Shown here piece by piece: positions 61,596 through 64,000 of a stretch of 64,000 bases of DNA (the first letter of the stretch is position 1; the number at the start of each line of letters is the position of its first letter). The position numbers and the translations under genes were made by a program. Under the pieces are notes generated by a model, which was given only the letters and a program-made list of their open reading frames with translations, was not told where the DNA came from and did no database searches. This stretch comes from Vibrio salilacus (GTDB lineage: Bacteria; Pseudomonadota; Gammaproteobacteria; Enterobacterales; Vibrionaceae), in contig NZ_NIVQ01000006.1 in assembly GCF_002811245.1 (NCBI RefSeq), positions 62,001 through 126,000 on the forward strand. The letters run 5' to 3'.

Positions 61596-62327
61596 GTGAA
61601 TATCAAGCGATACACGATTGCCGCGAGTTTATCTATGGCAGCCCACTCAGCAGTGCTGTTCGTGGCGCAAGAACCCAAGGCTTTCGCCATGCCTGTGGGT
61701 TCACAATCGACATCGGTTTCACTGAACTTTAAAGCCATCGCTGCACCAGCGAAAGCCGAAACTGTGTCAGAGCCCAAAAAAGCCAGCACACCAGCACAGA
61801 GTCAGACCTCCGCACCTGCCGCAACCGACCAGATCGTAAAAAAATCGCCACCGGTTAAGAACAAAAAACAACCGCATAATTCACCCAATCAACCTAAGGT
61901 AGCGCTCCAACAACCCAAGGTTCAAACGCTAACGAAGACTGCTCAACCAAGCGAGACGACCGAGCGACAAAGACCACAGGTCGATAAAAAACAACCTGAA
62001 AGAGCAACAAATCAGGTCGCAAATCGAGGCGTTACTACTGAACCAGTCATCATTGAAAATCCCTCGTTTTTATCTCGCCCTCGCGCCCCTCATTACCCAA
62101 GAATGGCGCGCAAACGAGGTATCGAAGGCGTGGCATTATATGAGATATGGCTTGATGAGAATGGCCACCAAGTCAAGCAAGTATTGATTTCGTCATCCGG
62201 AGCCACCTTGCTCGATAAGTCAGCGCTGGACGCGATAAAAGATTGGAAATTCTCGCCCCATTCTATTGATGGTCAAACCATGGCTCATCGCGTGCAAATC
62301 CCTATTCGTTTTAAATTGGATCGATAA
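61596..62327 (+). CDS. tonB: Energy-transducing protein TonB (heme-locus copy, TonB1)
   Basis: TonB spans the periplasm and transmits the proton-motive force to outer-membrane receptors. The 243-residue protein has an N-terminal membrane anchor (residues about 6-25). A Lys/Pro/Gln-rich middle follows, then a C-terminal domain with PHYPRMARKRGIEGVALYEI and IKDWKFSPH. The start is GTG with AAAGG upstream. It overlaps exbB (TAATG), and exbB-exbD-hutB follow, so this is the heme-linked TonB1 system of Vibrio. Confidence 0.93.
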   Translation: MNIKRYTIAASLSMAAHSAVLFVAQEPKAFAMPVGSQSTSVSLNFKAIAAPAKAETVSEPKKASTPAQSQTSAPAATDQIVKKSPPVKNKKQPHNSPNQPKVALQQPKVQTLTKTAQPSETTERQRPQVDKKQPERATNQVANRGVTTEPVIIENPSFLSRPRAPHYPRMARKRGIEGVALYEIWLDENGHQVKQVLISSSGATLLDKSALDAIKDWKFSPHSIDGQTMAHRVQIPIRFKLDR

Positions 62328-63031
62328 TGGAACAGATACAACTTTTACAACAACAGCTTGGCTTAATGACCTGGCCCTTGATCGTGTGCTCAGCACTCAC
62401 CTTAATGATCATCGTTGAACGACTCTTTCAAGTTTTGATTAGCTTAGGCGTCGGCAAACGTGCCATTGGCAAACAGCTGCAACAGATTTCCCCGACCGAC
62501 AGCCAGCAAATTGAGACTCTGGCTGAAATGATGTCAATCAAACGTCCATTGCTATACAAAGGCGTCGCCATGCTACTGGCTCATCACGCTTTTGCCAAAA
62601 CACTGCGTGAAGACGCGGCAGGAATGTGGCTACAAGAAAAACGTCACCAGTTACACTCTGGCTTGCGTTTATTGACTTTAATTGGTGTGCTCAGTCCACT
62701 GATCGGTTTATTGGGAACCGTACTTGGATTAATAGCGATGTTTAAAGGCGTTGCCGCTTCATCTGGCAACATCACCCCTAATGATTTAGCTGAAGGACTA
62801 GGCATCGCAATGCGCACTACCGCTGCAGGCTTGATGGTTGCCCTGCCTGCTATTACTGCTGCTCAGCTGTTCGGTTTATGGGCAGACAAAGTCATAGCGA
62901 AGCTCGAACACACACTCAATTATGTCAATTTATGGTTAGAAGGCATCCACTGGCAACCCACTCCAACTTCCCTGACGGATGTTATACCGCCAAGCGACAG
63001 TGATCTCATCAGAACAGAAGCGTCATTATGA
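62327..63031 (+). CDS. exbB: Biopolymer transport protein ExbB
   Basis: Proton-channel subunit of the TonB motor. The 234-residue protein has three membrane helices (about 15-35, 118-140 and 162-185). The conserved LGLIGTVLGLIAMF-like segment appears as SPLIGLLGTVLGLIAMFKG near residue 122, and the third helix is GIAMRTTAAGLMVALPAI. Start and stop overlap the neighbours tonB and exbD, indicating coupled translation. Confidence 0.93.
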   Translation: MEQIQLLQQQLGLMTWPLIVCSALTLMIIVERLFQVLISLGVGKRAIGKQLQQISPTDSQQIETLAEMMSIKRPLLYKGVAMLLAHHAFAKTLREDAAGMWLQEKRHQLHSGLRLLTLIGVLSPLIGLLGTVLGLIAMFKGVAASSGNITPNDLAEGLGIAMRTTAAGLMVALPAITAAQLFGLWADKVIAKLEHTLNYVNLWLEGIHWQPTPTSLTDVIPPSDSDLIRTEASL

Positions 63032-63438
63032 TCAAAGCACCTAAAAGCGACACTCTAATGAGCTCTAGCCCTGATCTCACTCCATTGCTAGACATCATCT
63101 TCATTGTCATGGTGTTCTTAATGCTTACCGCTGCAGTGAAACTTGAATCGTTAGAGGTGGATCTGCCTGCATCAGATTCGCCGGTTACGTCAGCCGTAGA
63201 AAGTGATTCGTTAACCATTAATATTCTGGCGAACCAACCGCACTGGGCCATTAATGGCAAAACCTATATTGACTGGCAGAACTTTACCCTTGCTCTGCTC
63301 GAAGCACACCATGCAAAAAAGCAGCCGATTGCCATCGCCGCCGATAGAACCGCGGATGTGCAATACCTAGTCAAATTACTTGGATTCTTGCAACAAAATG
63401 GGATTCAAGCTACCCAACTTTTAACCGAAGAAAAATAA
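63028..63438 (+). CDS. exbD: Biopolymer transport protein ExbD
   Basis: Partner of ExbB. The 136-residue protein has one membrane helix with the essential Asp in LTPLLDIIFIVMVFLM near residue 22, and a periplasmic C-terminal domain (PIAIAADRTADVQYLVKLL). It overlaps exbB by four bases (ATGA), with no separate Shine-Dalgarno. Confidence 0.93.
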   Translation: MIKAPKSDTLMSSSPDLTPLLDIIFIVMVFLMLTAAVKLESLEVDLPASDSPVTSAVESDSLTINILANQPHWAINGKTYIDWQNFTLALLEAHHAKKQPIAIAADRTADVQYLVKLLGFLQQNGIQATQLLTEEK

Positions 63439-63452
63439 TAGTCGAGTTTATC

Positions 63453-64000
63453 ATGTTCAATTCACGTTTATTCACCCTCTCAAGTGCATTGCTTTTGCTG
63501 GTATTTTCCACCACCTCTTTTGCTAGTGAGCGCATCATTAGTGCCGGTAGCACCGTGACAGAGTTGCTGTTTGCCTTAAACCAGCAAAATAAATTGATCG
63601 CGGTTGATGTCACGAGTGACATTCCGCAGGGGTTATCATTGCCAACCATTGGCTACCATCGTCAGTTGTCTGCGGAAGGGTTGCTCGCGCTAGGCGCGAC
63701 ACGATTAATTGGCTCAGATGAGATGGGGCCGAAAACCGCACTCAGCCAACTTCGCGCCGCAGGGGTAAACGTAGATATCATTAACACTGAACCGACGCCT
63801 CAAGGGTTGTTAGCGCGTATTGATGACATTGCAGCAATCACTGGCGCCGAGCAACAAGCTTTGCAGTTAAAAGCAAAAGTGAATCAGCAACTCGACACTT
63901 TAGCAGCCAATAAACGTCCGCTCGGCACGAGCAAAAAAGTCCTGTTTTTGCTACTTCACGAAGGACGACCAGCCAACGTTGCAGGCGCGAACACCACACC
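63453..64000 (+). CDS. hutB: Heme ABC transporter periplasmic binding protein HutB (cut by window end)
   Basis: The frame opens at ATG 63453, 14 bases after exbD, and runs to the window end without a stop. It encodes a signal peptide (MFNSRLFTLSSALLLLVFST, then TSFAS). A helical-backbone binding domain follows with RIISAGSTVTELLFALNQQ, LPTIGYHRQLSAEGLLAL and ATRLIGSDEMGP, as in HutB/HmuT heme-binding proteins. Position after tonB-exbB-exbD matches the Vibrio tonB1-hutBCD order, so hutC and hutD should follow beyond the edge. Confidence 0.9.
   Translation, partial: MFNSRLFTLSSALLLLVFSTTSFASERIISAGSTVTELLFALNQQNKLIAVDVTSDIPQGLSLPTIGYHRQLSAEGLLALGATRLIGSDEMGPKTALSQLRAAGVNVDIINTEPTPQGLLARIDDIAAITGAEQQALQLKAKVNQQLDTLAANKRPLGTSKKVLFLLLHEGRPANVAGANTT

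Overview
The window reads as part of a Vibrio genome, most likely the second chromosome. The evidence is the gene set: a VemP-type arrest peptide ahead of a second secDF pair, phhAB next to acetoacetyl-CoA synthetase, a norR/hmp divergon, and a hutX-hutZ / tonB-exbB-exbD-hutB heme locus. I recognise these as Vibrio-type neighbourhoods; species and replicon are inference. No rRNA, tRNA, CRISPR array, prophage or intact insertion sequence was seen.

Layout. 1-0.7 kb: the end of an iron alcohol dehydrogenase and a dienelactone-hydrolase remnant. 0.7-4.8 kb (minus strand): vemP-secD-secF, a salinity/secretion-sensing export module, then a membrane-anchored SH3 protein. 5-8.4 kb: phenylalanine hydroxylase and its pterin recycling enzyme, divergent from acetoacetyl-CoA synthetase. 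8.5-14.2 kb: methyltransferase, LysR regulator, CDF transporter, a cytoplasmic GH13 glycosidase and small unknown genes. 14.5-17.8 kb: proVWX betaine importer. 17.9-22 kb: a protein made of three fused RidA domains, a long gap, a secreted alpha/beta hydrolase and a membrane-bound AraC-type regulator.

22.4-32.6 kb is a complete 2-aminoethylphosphonate island. It has a divergent ABC importer (phnS/phnT/phnU), a GntR/UTRA regulator, phnW, the lyase pbfA, phnX, and two trailing genes (an EamA transporter and a HAD phosphatase). Three copies of a TGGT-N4-ACCA palindrome sit before phnS, phnT and phnW and look like the regulator's operators.

32.8-45.9 kb: small regulators, a PBP5/6-type carboxypeptidase, a ThrE-like exporter, arfA with its stop codon inside a terminator hairpin, a cold-shock gene, yaeQ, the hmp/norR nitric-oxide defence pair with a sigma-54 promoter and three NorR-type sites, a MATE pump and trhO. 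46-55.8 kb: cyclic-di-GMP enzymes (HD-GYP and GGDEF-EAL), EamA and MFS transporters, glutaredoxin-like proteins, and a NadD paralogue divergent from nadE. 56-60 kb: a MocR-type regulator divergent from an EamA transporter, sharing a 10-bp direct repeat. 60.2-64 kb: the heme uptake locus, in which hutW is absent from its expected place between hutX and tonB.

The most interesting signals are regulatory RNA and DNA logic: the VemP/secD2 leader pairing, the arfA non-stop hairpin, the phosphonate operators and the NorR/sigma-54 layout. The triple RidA fusion and several short gene remnants also stand out.
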